The translations under genes were made by a program, and so were the position numbers. Below are positions 25,251-36,865 of a stretch of DNA of 64,000 nucleotides, one piece after another; within the stretch, counting starts at the first letter, position 1, and every line of letters begins with the position of its first letter. Below the pieces are notes generated by a model. It ran no database searches and was not told where the DNA came from. It saw only the letters and a program-made list of their open reading frames with translations. Source of the DNA: Lasioglossum baleicum (Eukaryota; Arthropoda; Insecta; Hymenoptera; Halictidae); contig NC_134934.1 of assembly GCF_051020765.1 (NCBI RefSeq), positions 12,786,001 through 12,850,000 of the forward strand, in the 5' to 3' direction.

Positions 25251-25472
25251 ACACTTATCAGTAGACTGCGGATTTTATGCATTTATGACGATAGAGGACA
25301 CGTATAATTTAAAGCAGTGGATGAATTAAGAAGATTTAAGGACATCAGTGTATTAATTTCAGCTTAACAGGACACTTAAAAGGAGAAAGGAATTTCTGTT
25401 TGGCCCCTGTGTATTGCAATCTATGCAGACATTTTTTATTTTGCATAAAGATCCGCAGTCTGCTTATCAGTG
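25251..25472. repeat. Dispersed palindromic repeat, copy B (best preserved)
   Basis: The left arm ACTTATCAGTAGACTGCGGA (from 25253) continues TTTTATGCA. The right arm on the minus strand (from 25472) reads CACTGATAAGCAGACTGCGG followed by ATCTTTATGCA. The two arms face each other over about 160 unique bases. The arm core AGACTGCGGAT plus TATGCA recurs in four other places in this window, so this is a dispersed family. It has no coding capacity. Confidence 0.65.
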
Positions 25473-25493
25473 TTTCATTTCTACAATTTTTGT

Positions 25494-25688
25494 TTAACCC
25501 CATCGCGATGAAGATTTTTACCCAAGTCTAACAAATATGAATGTTACGCGTTTAATCAATATTTAAGCATTAAAATCAATGTAGCCATACAAAAGATATA
25601 AATTTTCTTTCCTTTTCTACGACATTTTTGGGGATAAAAACGTTTTAATCACTGTAACTGTAAAGAAAATACTACGGCAAGGGGTTAA
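25494..25688. mobile_element. piggyBac-like TTAA MITE
   Basis: TTAA at 25494-25497 and 25685-25688 brackets 187 bases. The left end reads CCCCATCGCGATGAAGATTT. The right end on the minus strand reads CCCCTTGCCGTAGTATTTTC. Both begin with C-rich termini next to TTAA, as piggyBac-type elements do. The terminal match is good for the first four bases and patchy after that. There is no coding capacity. It lies immediately beside repeat copy B. Confidence 0.5.
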
Positions 25689-26574
25689 ATAACCGTAGAT
25701 AGTGAATGTACCAGTTTGATATACATCTAGTAAGATCGCAGCGATGTTTAATGACGCCGAAGGAGAATTCCCACGATGATAACCGGTGGATGCGAAAAGC
25801 GAGAATTACCGGGGAATGCGTCGGCGATCTTTCCGACGCTCCTCGTCTCGGTATCGAAAAATGCGTCCCTTCGGGATCAGGCTGAGGGAACACTTTTACC
25901 GCGGCGAGTTTCGCGAGAGAGGCACGGTGCGGCGCGCCGCGTGCTTTGAATTTCCTGCGTGCACACGGGCCCACGCGCGCGAGCACTTTCATCGGCGCGC
26001 TGCATCGCATCGGTGAGCTGCATCGACCGCGGAAGCCGGAATGGGAATAGGTGTATGAAATATTCGATCGAATGGGATCCCGCGGCGGACTGTGAGAACC
26101 GTGGCACCGATCGATCGCGTACTACGCGCGATACACGGATAAGAGAGATCCAAGTGCTACGACTTCATTGGAGCATGTCAGTGGCCGATTATGAGAAATT
26201 GGAGAACGAAAAAAGGAAACCGGGCTTCGCTGATCGGGAGCGTGGTATCTGACTCTCCTTAAATAATAAATTGCTTTTATCGGGCCAGGCCGATCGAACG
26301 CTTTGCTCTCGAGCACGAGACTGACGGCTTCAAAGGAGAAAAGTGAGCCGTTTGATGGATAATTGTACCGTTATGCCACGGACTTCAAAGAATACGTGAC
26401 ATCTTTGGGAAAGCGTAATGACCAACGGGTGTGGAACAGCAATCTTTTATCTAATGCTTTCACTGATCAATGTTTAATATTGAAGGTGACAAGCTTTCAA
26501 ATTTTCAAATAAAAATATTCATGACGCACCTAAGGGCCATTTTGACTCAGAATTGCAAACGTTCGCCAATATTC
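25689..26574. other. No recognisable gene
   Basis: Short overlapping frames occur on both strands in a CpG-rich block (25.78-26.25 kb) and carry no recognisable domain. The rest is AT-rich. Confidence 0.5.
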
Positions 26575-26720
26575 CAATTTTTACCACGTTTTTATTAGCT
26601 CGCTTTCTTGTTTGTTTGTTTGTCTGTTTCTCTGTTCGGTAACAAATTTTGCAATTGATTTTAAACTAACTTCCTGATGAGCTAGAGACTTGAAATCGGT
26701 TATTTTGTATCCAACCGCTT
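26575..26720 (+). repeat. Dispersed repeat 'GAGCTAGAGACTTGAAA', copy 1
   Basis: This shares with 51880-51985 the phrases TTTTTACCACG, TATTAGCT, AATTTTAAAC and, near-exactly, GATGAGCTAGAGACTTGAAA, in the same order and orientation. A GTTTGTTTGTTT run has expanded in this copy. The element's borders and class are unknown. Confidence 0.6.
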
Positions 26721-29528
26721 GCTTTTTACACTAGTTCCAAGGATAGCATTGATCTCGAGAACTATATTCAAGAATTAGTAAGAACGACTCGCCGTCCAAA
26801 TATTTGCACGGATTCAGCCACATCTATGAAAAAATCACGAAAAGCCCCACCCAGCAATGCTGAAACACTCGCCTTTTCCATTCTTTCTAGTCTGTTTCTA
26901 TTCAGTCTATTCATTCTAGTTTGATCTGATTTTACTCCAGGCCTCCATTCTGCTATCTCTATGTCAATAACACGGCTCAGCCGAAGCACTACGTTCACAA
27001 CTAATTAATGAAAACACAGTGGTTAAAAGCGGCCCACAAATTAAGACCCAATAACATTCGGAAAAAAGGCCTCACGGTCGTAACGGACATGGTTCGCGTG
27101 GCGACCACACGGGAGAAACCAGTCTAGTAATCAATTTTAACGACCAGCCTTAATAATCCTAAGCTGGAGACGCTTGGAAACGCGTGTCACGACAACGACA
27201 ACAACGTAGCCGGCCCATGAAAATCCATGAAATCTGGATCACGGTGGATCCTCGTGACACCCGTAGCTAGGGCCCCGTAACTCTTCCGTGCATGATTAAC
27301 GTTACAGTTTTACGAGGCGGCTTTATGCACCGCGGGGCCCGGTGCTTTCGTAATTTGTTTCCACGTCCATTAGCATCTCGGTGGGGCAGAAAGGGGCGAA
27401 GAGGGGGACAGAAAGAGAGAGAATGATGAGAAAGGGGAGGGGGGCTGCTTTCACGCGTGCGTAGCCGCCCGCGTATTTCATCAGCCGTGTGTCCACCTGC
27501 GCGTCACGTTCTTCCCCGTCATAATATCGATGTTATCAGCGGCGCGTCATTATCCCGGTGTCCCGTTAGATTCGAATCTCTCGAACGGGACCTTCCCTTC
27601 CTCGAGCGTTCACGAAAGCGACGGGGCCCGAATGTCGCGATGCGATCCGGTCGCGTCGCGCAATTACGCCTCCGTAATTGGCAGTCTCCGATTGCCCGGA
27701 GTAATTAGCGATCTCGTGTGCTTGGCTGGCCGGCCGGGTGGGGCGCGTTATCGATAATTGCTCGGCGCGAAACGGAATTTCGAGAAAATTGCCGCGCGAC
27801 CATCTCCGACGAATACTGATTTCTCTGTCGAAATTCTTCGACGTCCCCGCACATACCGCGCGACGTTCTCGTTTCTTTTCTTTTTCTTTACTCCATGGAG
27901 TTGCATGCCGCCGCGGATCGGTCTGGAAACGTCGGAGCCGTAATTAGCGAGCGAGCTTCTCGAGATGACGACCGATTAAATCGACGTATTTCGCCAAATC
28001 CAGCGGCGCGGCGGTGGTTGCCGCGATCGATACCCGATATCTCTCGCTGTAGAAATTCCTTCTGTTTACGGTTCACGAAACCACCGGATTTTATTCACCC
28101 GCGGGAATATCGTTATGAAAATGTCAAGCTGTAATTGGCGACGGAACTTGTGGACACCGCGGCGATTAAAGCCGCGATTAAATTCGATCAGGAACGGTGA
28201 CCGTATTTCGTTCGCGCGTTGCAACATAACACGACGATATCCCACCGTTGGGAAAGGGACCCCGGATTTTCGAGTGGATCCTCATTACGTTACGAAACCG
28301 ACCCGGGATGCCTCCTCTCTCGGAACAACCGATCCCCATCTCGCCGTAAGTTGATCGCCGGTGCTCCGACATTTCTGAAATTCTTTGACCTCCCCGGTGA
28401 TCCGATACAGTCGCGCGATTGCGTGCCCGGCTGTTCGCCGATCTTCGCGAGATTTAGTGCCGAGATACTAGTTTATACAGGCGGAGGGGCACGGTTTTGT
28501 AAACCCCAGGAGAGGTCGAATAAATAACCGGTGCCCAGAATTCACCGGCACGCGGATATTTTTTCAATTTAATATTTAGGTTACAAATCGCGAGGTAGTC
28601 TATAAAAGTTGTATCTCCTTCTCGCTTAGCTTTTTCAGTCATTGTCAACAATGGATTTGGAACTTTGAGGTGTTAATTTATTCGGTGAACATATAAACAT
28701 TTTTCTGTAGTAAAAATTGATTTTCGAGTTCGGTAGAAAAATCATATCGGTCACGTATGATCAATGTGGCACTCGGACGGCTAACGGTTTAGAATTTAGA
28801 ATAAAATTCCTCCTCCGCAGGTGCAGCGAGCAAATTCTCTGCGAAGCGATCTCGGACCAAGTTTTGCCATAAATATCTCGGCCCGGTTTGCAGCATTTAA
28901 ATTGCGGGTAATAATAACGCCATTATACGAGAAGCGCGACCAATAAAACCGCAACAGGTCGACGCGCGAGGTTTCAGCGCTCCGTTTCTCGATCGTGTTA
29001 CAATTTCCTTAGCAGGCCCCGAGAACCGTGGAACTGCATCCTTGAGATCCCGACGCGACTCGGCCAGAAGTTCATTACTGACGGCGATCCGCATCGATTA
29101 CGTGAACGTATCGCGCGTCAACGCGTCGGATTCGATCGCGGCGGCTAATTATCCGGGATCGGGGCTTGCACCTGAGAGAGGACGGTCTTCTCGCGCGGCG
29201 ATGCGATGGAGGTCACCGAGGTCGTTCGACGGAGAAAGGTGACGGCGGCGGTTCACCGGGTTGACCGAGATCGAAAAAAAGCGAAAAAAGGAAAGGAGGA
29301 AGAGGAGAGGTGGCTGGCGGAGAAAAAGGCGACGACGATACGCGCGGCTGCCGAGAAGCTCTCTGCTCGTTCTAATTACTGGCTGAGACCCGAGCGGACC
29401 GTAACGAGCCATTTATGCGAGGCCTATGGCGACACGACGCACAGTGCTCGATTTTTCTACAAATTCGCACAAAACTCAGCATCACTTGAACATTCCGTTT
29501 ATTCATGAATAATAGAATTTTTAATACA
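26721..29528. other. No recognisable gene
   Basis: The block at 27.3-28.5 kb and 28.8-29.4 kb is CpG-rich with many short two-strand frames and no domain. A purine-rich run lies at 27390-27445. Nothing conserved was recognised. Confidence 0.5.
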
Positions 29529-29536
29529 CCTGTTAA

Positions 29537-30046
29537 TAGAGGTGTGCGAATACTCGATATATTCGAGTACACGAATTTCAAGTAGAGTCATTACTCGGTC
29601 TGTCGAGCCGAGTCGAGCGTTTGAATTTTTCGATCTACTTGAAATCGACGAACTGTTTGAAAAAAATGTTACTTGAATATTCGTGCCCTCGTAAAGCTTC
29701 GATCTACTTGAGACTGAATTTTTAGCTCCAACCTTTACCAATTACTCGAATACAGTAAAGTCACGATTCTTGTCAAACAGCCTGTGTTCTGCACTGTCAA
29801 CTACGTGTGTTACGCACGGTAATTCGAAAGCTAAAGGTCTGTACGAGCTGAAAATTCAGTTGCGAGTAGATCGAAGTTTTACGAGGGCTCGAATATTCGA
29901 GCCGTTTGATTTTTTCAAGTAGCTCGCATTTTTTCGAACAGTTCGACGATTTCAAGCAGCTCGGGAAAATCAAACGCTCGACTCGGTTCGAGCAATCGAA
30001 TCGAGTTTAGCTCAGCTCGTAAATAACGGGTACTCGCACACCCCTA
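29537..30046 (-). mobile_element. hAT-like MITE 'TAGGGGTGTGCGA', copy 1 (510 bp)
   Basis: The ends are TAGAGGTGTGCGA on the left and TAGGGGTGTGCGA on the right (read inward on the minus strand). They are flanked by a perfect 8-bp target duplication, CCTGTTAA (29529-29536 and 30047-30054). Eight-base duplications with such ends fit the hAT superfamily. The interior is rich in CTCGA/TCGAG and largely palindromic, with no transposase. On the minus strand its first 165 bases match the element at 50315 closely, so the two belong to one family. This copy carries about 250 more internal bases. Confidence 0.85.
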
Positions 30047-30054
30047 CCTGTTAA

Positions 30055-33000
30055 TCTTCGTGTTATTGTATTATTATTATAATTTAATTAATTTTCGATT
30101 ATCGAGATTTTTATATTTATGAATGAGGTTAAACTGGAAAAACTTACCGATGTACATACTAGACATTAATACATCAAATTGTATAACAAAAAATGTTTAA
30201 CTTCTAAAAGAACTTATTTTTTAACTAACGCTTTTTAATAGTATACGCTAGTTCGTACCGTTGGCGAACCGGAGATCGCAAAGTTTTAAGATACTGGCCA
30301 GGCTTTTCTGAATATGGACCACGTTTGAAAAGAGCGCCCCCGCTGGCGAGGTGGAGAAAACGAAAACAAGTAGGATCGGGCCTCCGGCGTACACGTGTTC
30401 ACCGATTCGTACCGTGTCGTCGGGGCCCTACGTTGTGCAATCGCGGGTGACCTGAAAAGAGGAGCAACCGTCGGATGAGACGGACCGCTCTGTTCGTTTT
30501 TATGCGAGGAGCATGCGTGCGTCTTCTGTCTCAGTGAATGAGCGCATCCATGCTGTGCCCAGGGGCTCGACTCAGGTCCGTTACCGAGGCCCGCACAATT
30601 AGCAGGCTCCCGTTTGCTTAATTAATGACCGAGCCCCGCTTAACGATGACGATTATTTCGATAGTGAAATCGAAATTGCGAAACTCACTTTCCGCCGCCT
30701 TTCATTTTTCAACAGCGCGGCTACCCTCTCCTCCTCGCGAACCGTCGCGGAACCTTGCCCGCATTTTTGCTCGTTTCCAGAACGGACGATCCGCCTCGAA
30801 ACCATAAGGAACTTAATAAAGTTTTTTTCTACGAATGTGCTCTGTTCGGTGTGCGCGTGTACTTTTTTATGAATGATATTTCGTTTGTGAATCGGGAACG
30901 AAGTAGATCGTGTTTTATAGAATGTAACAATGTCTACCGAGATTCTTATTTGAAAACGTCTTCTTGTAGTACAACGATTCGGAAGCACATCGGCAGATTC
31001 CCGGAAGTCGAAGTGTTAAATACTTGCCACGAGAAAATTCACTTCACCGCGCTGAAGTGATTTTCTCGATACAACGATAACCGACAAAGTTTAACGCTGA
31101 AATGAAGATCTCTGAGGAAGCGTGGAAAGTGTAATTAGGAAACGATATTTCATGTTGCGCAAGAAAAAACCCATTTGCATGACAGGCCAATCATTCATCA
31201 ACTCATAAAAGAAAAACGAGCCTGTTAACGAACAATGAACGAGACAGGATTTTATCTCTTAAGATTTTCCGTTAAGCATACATTAAAGAACAACTTTTCC
31301 ACAACTTTTTATTAAATAAAAATACCGGGATAAAAAACATTTTAATTATTCAGAATTTAAGAGAACGAGAGGGATAGTACCGAAACAGAACTGCAGAGTG
31401 AATGGAGAACGTTCCAGGAGGAAAATAATCGAGTAACAGGAGTTGCTGGATCGCGACCTGGGATTTCTGAAGCTGGAAGGTATTTCGATCCCCCGTGTCG
31501 TGTCACGGACGTATAGATCTTCGTTTCGGTCGAGCAGTAAAAAGATACGGGCCACTAAAGTCCGATGTCAACGAGCTACAACCACTTTTCGTACCATTAC
31601 CGGGTTCTTTCGATATCGTGGGGACAGGAAACGAGCGGCTCGCCGGGTCCCCCGTAATACGCCGTTAACGTAAATACGTTGGGAACCTCTAAAACCGACT
31701 GTAAACTGAAATCGATTTTGAATATCCGTTTTTAATTCACGGTTACGACCCGAAGATAAGCTCCGCGCCTTCATGGTTCGCTGATCGCGAACTAATGCAC
31801 CGGCGAATGGGATCGAAACCGAGCTATCCGCCGCTGAAGTATTTATGGTTCATCGAAGTGAATTAATGTTTAACCCGTTCCTAGTTTCCTGAAGTATAAA
31901 CGCAACTATTCACCATTGAATCGGGGCTCTAGATGGGAAATTTCACGCTGGGAAAGTCGACCGGGGAATTAAGTGAAATGAACTTTGCGGGGTCAGACTT
32001 TAAGGAATGCCGTAAAGAACGTTTTGTCAATGAATTAATTACAGTGAACGTGTAGAGCGATTTGCCTGATAATTGAATAAAATAAAAGCGGGTAAGCACC
32101 TGGCTACTGGAGCGGTAATTAGAAATTATTGGCCTCAGATAAAGGCTAATATACAGATCCTCGTTAGATTGTAATCAATTTATCTACTTGTTCTAAATGT
32201 TTTTCCTATTCTAAAAGTTTCCCAGTCAACTGTAATAAATTGCTCTCCAGTTTTAATCTCATTTGCTAAATTGTTCAACTTTCAAACATTGCGAATCGTG
32301 TTAATCAAAGCAAGTTACCATCGGTAACTCCGTAATGAGAGTGCCTAATCGCTAGCAGATCTCGAAGCTAGAATGGACGAAGCTCCACCGAGCAGACATT
32401 CCCGACAGGCTGTTTCCCTAATGTCCGGGATCCGATGGTGGCAATGCGATCGATCGTAAAAGCTGGATCGTATACAGAGGGATTCTCTCGGGTCACGAGC
32501 ATCACGAGTTGGCGTCGGTAGCGAACGTGGTAGTCGGCCAGGCTGAATCATGCCTGCATCGTGGTATACGGGAGTCAATTGGACGGTTACGCCGTCCTGG
32601 GACGAAGGGAGCAGCCACGAGTGGAAGCGCCCTCATCTTTACGACAACGCGACCTCGTAACTCCCGACAACCTTCCCCTTGTTCTGCTTCCTTCTTCTTC
32701 CACTCGGCTTTCGGCCCCTGAAGATCCTTTACGGTTACCTCTCGACTTCACTGTTCACCGTGTCGTGTATGAATGTGCGGTATCGCCGTTTGATCTCTCC
32801 ATTCGCGAGAAAAGAGTCGGATCGCAAGGATATTCCACGCTCTCTGTTACTGCTCCAGAATACTCGGCTGCATATTAATCGGAAATAAATGTAAATTAGT
32901 CTCCCGAGTGTGTGCAAGAATACAGACAGCTACAGAAAACTGTACAATCACTTCACATTACACTGCATTGTAAAATCTTTCAGAAACAATGTATCAACTG

Positions 33001-35574
33001 AGAAAGGCATGAAAAGTGTCGCTAAAAGAAATATCATAGAAGCTTGTTAATAACGATCCAATTACCTTGAAAAGTATTTGTGTCGGAGCCACGTTTCCGT
33101 GACGATTCGAGAACTTCGCGGTCGTATCGATCGTTAGGGAACAGGCTAGCGGAGAGTAACGAATCGCAGTCGGATGAGGTCATACCGTGCTAATTATTCT
33201 TAATAGAAACAATATACGATGGCAAGCGTTTCCTAACGCTCGGGCCGGTCGCACGACAAACAAACGAGCACCGCCGCCATTAATCAGCCCACGGAACCTC
33301 CGCGAGCAATAAAGTACCCGGGACCTAAAAGTGGCGGGCGTTCTCGAGCAGACCGGCGCTCGGCGCTCAAAGTGCTCTCCCGGGATATTCAATATCGAGG
33401 CAAGCGAGCGTAACGGAGATACACTATAGGCGCGCACACACACCGGTGTCTGAGAAGGCAGCACGGAGTGTCGAAGCCGCGTAATGAGTACCGGTACCGC
33501 GAGAGGTCGAGGCAGCAAGCCGCGGCAGCGCTCGTGATCGTGCCGTGCCGTGCGAAAACAAGTGCCGATCGCTCCAATTACACCGGGTCCCGATACCGGG
33601 GCCCGAGTGGAAGGGTCTTCGCGGGTACCCGGAGGCGTCCGCGCAACATAAGGCCCCTCGACTGCCAACAAGAGCTACGCGAGCCCGTGGTTACACGCTA
33701 CTCGTGCAGCGTTGCGTCCATCCTTGCTTCAACACCAGCACAACCCTCCGGGACCCTCTTGCAAACCTCTCTCGCTGTGTGAGTGTGTGAAACTGCTGGG
33801 AATTCTTAGAGGGTGCGAAGGAGGGTAATTCGAACGCGAGTTGCTCGGGACCCCTCCAGGTCCTTTGCAAATGTCTTTCCAGAGCTACCTTGTTTTTTCA
33901 ATTCTACGTTCGTTCCGTATTCACGTTTGCTCTGAGCAAGGAAGACATTGAGATACACTGATCTTTGAAACATTGGTCACGTAATCATTGCCTGGATCCC
34001 ATGATATTAAGTAAAAACAATACCATCGATGAATAGAACGGAATATGGACAACAAGATTATGTGACTGCTATACAGCTAGTCAGCTTACTAATGTCCCAG
34101 CACGATGATCCCCAGGATCGCGGGTTCGCGATCGTCCAGTAAATCACGCGAACCAATTACCTTTAACATCCTCAGTGCGCGGTGCGCTCGCGGAGTCTCG
34201 CCCTCGCGCAGCTGCGCTCTGCGTCAACATCGTCTGCTCGCAGCGGGTGAGTCGACGGGCAGGAATCCCTTCCGATAAGTAGAGGAACGGGTCCGGAATT
34301 CCGCGGGATGGTACCCGCCGCATGTCTCTCGGCGTGCACGTACCCGCGAGCTCTCTCGCGCGGGTGCGTGAATGTTTTGCGACGCACCGTGAAGTATCTC
34401 GCGCTAGCGTGGAATTCTCGATCTTCCCGAAGAAACACGACGCGAAAGAAGCAAGCGAAAGAGACGGAGAGAGGAAGATGAAAGGAGACGGAGGAAGCGG
34501 GAGGGGCGGAGCCAGTGCGGAACAACAAAAGCGCGGTGGAAAGATCCCCTGGCACTCGGGAATTCCAGCTGGAAGGTAGTCCGCTCTATATATATATCAG
34601 CCGGACGGGGGACATATTTCGAACGCGTCCTATTTATTTATTTTACCCGTGGAGAAGGAAAGGGGTCGCGCGGACACGCTCAACCAGAGATTAAATTCTC
34701 CCTACGTACCGCGAGAGAGAGAATGAGAGAGTAGACGGTTAAGTTATGCATCTCGGTCGGTCCCTCCCTCTCCCCGGGGACTTATCTTCGGGGCATCTTC
34801 TCTTTATATACTTAGATGGCCCCGGTGAGCCGCGCGCGGAACCCTCCGACACGGAATGTCTTCGCCCTGCGGACCCCGTTCGCCTCGCATCCGTAAATCA
34901 CGGATTAAATAAAATAGCTTACTCGCCGGAGTCAAATGAGATGTCAGCGCCGGGGCCCACCGCCCTCGCCCGTGTGCCCCTGTGCCCTTGTGCCCTTCCA
35001 CCAAATTGCTCTCGCTTTCAGCCCCTGCCGTACCCTCGTACATCTTGCCGGATCCACACCAACGCGAAACACGCTCCCCAAGCCAAGCGACAGATGGATC
35101 CGACGCCTCTCTTTACCGGGAAACCGGCGCGATCCGACTTAACGAGACTGACCCGTGGTTAATGGGAGACGGCTTTGCGACCTCGGACTCCGATCGGATC
35201 GAGATATTGTTTACTGATGTCTCTGGGGCTCACTCCGGACGCAACAGTTTGGTTGATGGAGACTCCTCGGGAATGAGTCTTTTGTCTTTGGTCAGCTCCG
35301 GCTTGGGTCATGTCAGGTGGCATTAATTCTGGAAGGGCCGAGCAATTTATCTGAATGCGTAACTCTTTTCTTTCTGTTAGGTATTCTAGACGCGTCTTTG
35401 TCGGACTTCGTTCTTATGTCAATAACCGGGTACCCGTTTCCAATTTCTTTTTCAAAGTTGCGTAAAATTCTAGTCAATACTAGACTGGCAACTTTAAGAG
35501 TACCTATATTCTCAAGACATAGTATTTATCATGGATGTACATGTTCATCTTTTATCCAACGCATGCGTGTAATG
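30055..35574. other. No recognisable gene
   Basis: This long stretch has alternating base composition and no conserved frame. It holds a 16-bp hairpin at 31030-31068 (listed). CpG-rich parts at 32.4-32.9, 33.2-33.8 and 34.2-35.1 kb carry overlapping frames on both strands that look fortuitous. Confidence 0.5.
31030..31068. repeat. Near-perfect 16-bp hairpin
   Basis: CGAGAAAATTCACTTCA at 31030-31046 pairs with TGAAGTGATTTTCTCG at 31053-31068 around the loop CCGCGC, with a single bulged base. The stem is strong but shorter than a normal animal pre-microRNA. The role is unknown. Confidence 0.7.
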
Positions 35575-35735
35575 TTCTGTGAAAATATTATAAAAGTTGC
35601 AACAGAAGAAAATAATAATTTCGAAGAGGGACAGCACCGGCATAGGAGAAAACCGAGAGGAAACGAAGCTAGTGGAACGCCGTCGAAGCGTCGTCACCTC
35701 GGTGACCATCGTCATCGGCGTCTACCTGCCGCGGC
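35575..35735 (+). repeat. Diverged non-coding duplication, copy 1
   Basis: This block shares with 36725-36865 the run AATAATAATTTCG-AGAGG, then GGAGAA, GAGGAAACGA-like sequence, GTCAC, GTGACCAT-like sequence and CTACCTG, in the same order with indels. The copies are about 1.15 kb apart and bracket the candidate small gene at 36.4-36.6 kb. No protein is recognisable in either. Confidence 0.5.
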
Positions 35736-36345
35736 AACTATCGAGAGAACAACGTGCGAACAGGTCGCGCCGGCGTCTCGAAGATTACAAATGTGGCGTT
35801 GACCCTGGTCGTTCCAGGGTCACGTGAGCGCTCCAAATTATATGGAGCGAGTCGACGGATGGCCAGAGCACGCCGCGGACGTGATGGCCTGATCGTGGCT
35901 AGGTCATCAGCCGCTTACCAATCGGTGTACCGATAGGTGTGCGGCACACGGGCGAATGAACGTCTCCTGAACTCGCGGCGATCTATACCAACACATAGAG
36001 GATCCGAACGCTGACTGGTCCCGGTATCGATGACTCGCCGATGATAACCATACGAGATACGGCTCCGGCGATGATGACGATGATGAAAGGTGTCCGGGAC
36101 GCGTGCTTTCCACATCTAGATCAGACGACCTTTGCTCTCGATTAACCTGAACACACGGTTCCGGTCGGCCCAGAACGATACCCTCGTCCGCTCGACGTGG
36201 TGTCTCGTGGATGGTCCAACAGTACGTGGTGCTTCGAGAATTTGTTGTTAGACTGTTCCCACAATCTGACTTCTGGAAGAAGACACTACAGACTAATGTT
36301 GAGATCAACAAGGATCGTAAGCAATGTTCTAGAATTAAACATTTT
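35736..36345. other. No recognisable gene
   Basis: Minus-strand frames here (about 35907-36311) are serine/arginine-rich through a GATGAT repeat at 36068-36090. They match nothing I know and are weakly supported. Confidence 0.4.
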
Positions 36346-36351
36346 TTTATT
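36346..36351 (-). terminator. Candidate polyadenylation signal AATAAA
   Basis: AATAAA on the minus strand lies 46 bases past the stop codon of the 54-codon frame. That is a reasonable distance for a very short 3' untranslated region. AATAAA is common in AT-rich DNA, so alone it means little; its value is its position after a promoter and frame. Confidence 0.35.
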
Positions 36352-36396
36352 TCGTAAAAGAATAATAATCGTTGAACAACATGCCACTAGAGGCTC

Positions 36397-36561
36397 CTAG
36401 ACGAGTCTCTCGAAATCAGCAAGGCCTGGAAAGCGACCCGAAAGGTCAAAGGTGACCAACCCGATCAAAGAGGACGAGAAGTAGACCACGAAGATGAACG
36501 CAGTCAAATAGGGTGGTTGGCGAGGCCGAAGACTATCCCATCCATCCTGCATGGGTTGCAT
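36397..36561 (-). CDS. Candidate small membrane protein (54 aa), unknown family
   Basis: The frame starts at the ATG 25 bases downstream of the predicted initiator and ends in TAG. The protein begins MQPMQDGWDSLRPRQPPY. It has one hydrophobic segment of about 18 residues (TAFIFVVYFSSSLIGLV, about residues 20-36) and ends in a polar tail, LSGRFPGLADFERLV. A second ATG lies at codon 4. Position -3 of the first ATG is G, an acceptable context. I do not recognise the family. The pattern DGW followed by a hydrophobic stretch faintly recalls ion-channel pore exons, but no further channel sequence is seen. It could be a short membrane peptide gene, a first exon, or chance. The support is the promoter/polyA context rather than homology. 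Confidence 0.3.
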   Translation of the reverse strand: MQPMQDGWDSLRPRQPPYLTAFIFVVYFSSSLIGLVTFDLSGRFPGLADFERLV

Positions 36562-36581
36562 CGCGCCCGGGGGCTCTTCAA

Positions 36582-36617
36582 CAACTGACAGCTTTCGGCT
36601 CCACAACTCTATTTATA
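36582..36617 (-). promoter_or_regulatory. Candidate TATA + initiator core promoter
   Basis: On the minus strand TATAAATA (36610-36617) is followed by the arthropod initiator TCAGTTG (36582-36588). The initiator A at 36586 is exactly 31 bases from the first T of the TATA box, the classical spacing for RNA polymerase II. No downstream promoter element is seen at +28. The spacing match is the strongest gene-like signal in the window. Confidence 0.45.
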
Positions 36618-36724
36618 CTCGTTTGACAGGGAACCCCTTCCCATCGTCTCATACGCAATCTCCATTATCTACCTAACACCACATCCGATTTTTCGGCGTC
36701 GAAAGTCTCTCAGAACGCAATGTA

Positions 36725-36865
36725 GTTTGTAAAAATTTTAGAAATTTCGGGGAAGCTGGAACAAGAATTAATAATAATTTCGTAGAGGAATAGCAGCGAC
36801 GTACGAGGAACCGGAGAAGAAACGAGAATGGTCACGTAACTCGATGACCATGGTTCTACCTGGAA
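36725..36865 (+). repeat. Diverged non-coding duplication, copy 2
   Basis: This is the second copy of the block at 35575-35735. Shared anchors include AATAATAATTTCG and the following AGAGG, GGAGAA, and GACCAT near CTACCTG. It lies about 110 bases upstream of the candidate minus-strand promoter at 36617. Confidence 0.5.
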
